NCBI GenBank assembly: GCA_905193085.1
Contig: CAJJNI010000047.1
Location: 1 to 13,782 of the forward strand
Length of the DNA stretch: 13,782 nucleotides
Origin: an uncultured Lachnospiraceae bacterium
GTDB taxonomy: Bacteria > Bacillota > Clostridia > Lachnospirales > Lachnospiraceae
Direction of reading: 5' to 3'
Position numbers and translations under genes: made by a program
Shown: positions 13,686 to 13,782 of the stretch, in pieces
Layout of the letters: each line of letters starts with the position of its first letter
Numbering within the stretch: position 1 is the stretch's first letter
The notes under the pieces: model-generated
Database searches by the model: none
What the model was told of the DNA's origin: nothing
Seen by the model: the letters and a program-made list of their open reading frames with translations, nothing else

Positions 13686-13782
13686 TTATTTACTAATACA
13701 TGATAAATAAGCATCTGCCATATTATCTGAATATACAACTTTCTTTGAATTACCTATATCAAATAATTTATACTTCGTCATG
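13686..13782 (-). CDS. Short reading frame or C-terminal end of a gene at the window edge (partial)
   Basis: The minus strand is open from the window edge to a TAA at 13688-13686, only 17 nt before the MATE start. From the ATG at 13781 it would encode 31 residues (MTKYKLFDIGNSKK...YLSCISK). It may instead be the tail of a longer gene outside the window. Composition is protein-like but matches no family I recognise. The spacing suggests an operon with the MATE gene. Confidence 0.45.
   Translation of the reverse strand, partial: MTKYKLFDIGNSKKVVYSDNMADAYLSCISK

Noticed and set aside
1..13782. CRISPR array, tRNA or rRNA genes, defence or phage genes
   Set aside because: No regularly spaced direct repeats, no cloverleaf-like sequences and no proteins of such families were seen in any frame.

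Overview
The window is low-GC DNA with Gram-positive ribosome binding sites (AGGAGG-like, 5-10 nt from the start), sigma-A type promoters and a Firmicutes-style BirA box. Its gene content fits the Clostridia, most likely a Lachnospiraceae-type gut or rumen anaerobe. That placement is an inference from protein style and gene content; there is no rRNA or other marker gene here. Twelve protein genes are supported, one or two of them only as fragments.

Region 1 (1-3271, plus strand): a consensus-like promoter drives a two-gene unit. The first gene encodes a FapA/DUF342 beta-helix protein. Ten bases later comes a membrane diguanylate cyclase with an extracytoplasmic 7TMR-DISM-like sensor half. A perfect 12-bp hairpin closes this unit and also the operon that converges on it.

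Region 2 (3281-7675, minus strand): a compact three-gene operon of TetR-family regulator, ABC half-exporter and ABC half-exporter, with 13-nt gaps. The two ABC proteins have complementary defects in their ATP sites, the signature of an obligate heterodimer with one catalytic and one degenerate site. The TetR promoter carries two palindromes, so autorepression is likely.

Region 3 (7773-9015, minus strand): one gene for a Rossmann/DUF2520 oxidoreductase (possibly PanG-type ketopantoate reductase). Upstream of it lies a 391-base intergenic stretch unusually rich in inverted repeats: one 14-bp perfect palindrome, one spaced repeat and three tandem hairpins.

Region 4 (9016-12235, minus strand): bioY-bioD-bioA (biotin importer S-component and two biotin synthesis enzymes) under an intact BirA operator. 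A perfect TTGACA-N17-TATAAT promoter starts inside the operator. An HPr-like phosphocarrier, with the catalytic His15 but with Lys in place of regulatory Ser46, follows bioA. bioF and bioB are not in the window.

Region 5 (12313-13782, minus strand): a complete MATE-family exporter, preceded by a short reading frame that runs to the window edge.

No tRNA, rRNA, CRISPR array, insertion sequence or phage gene was seen. No clearly new multi-gene system is visible. The best leads are the structured intergenic elements that share a TGACC..GCAT end, the FapA-cyclase pair, and the HPr-like protein lacking Ser46.
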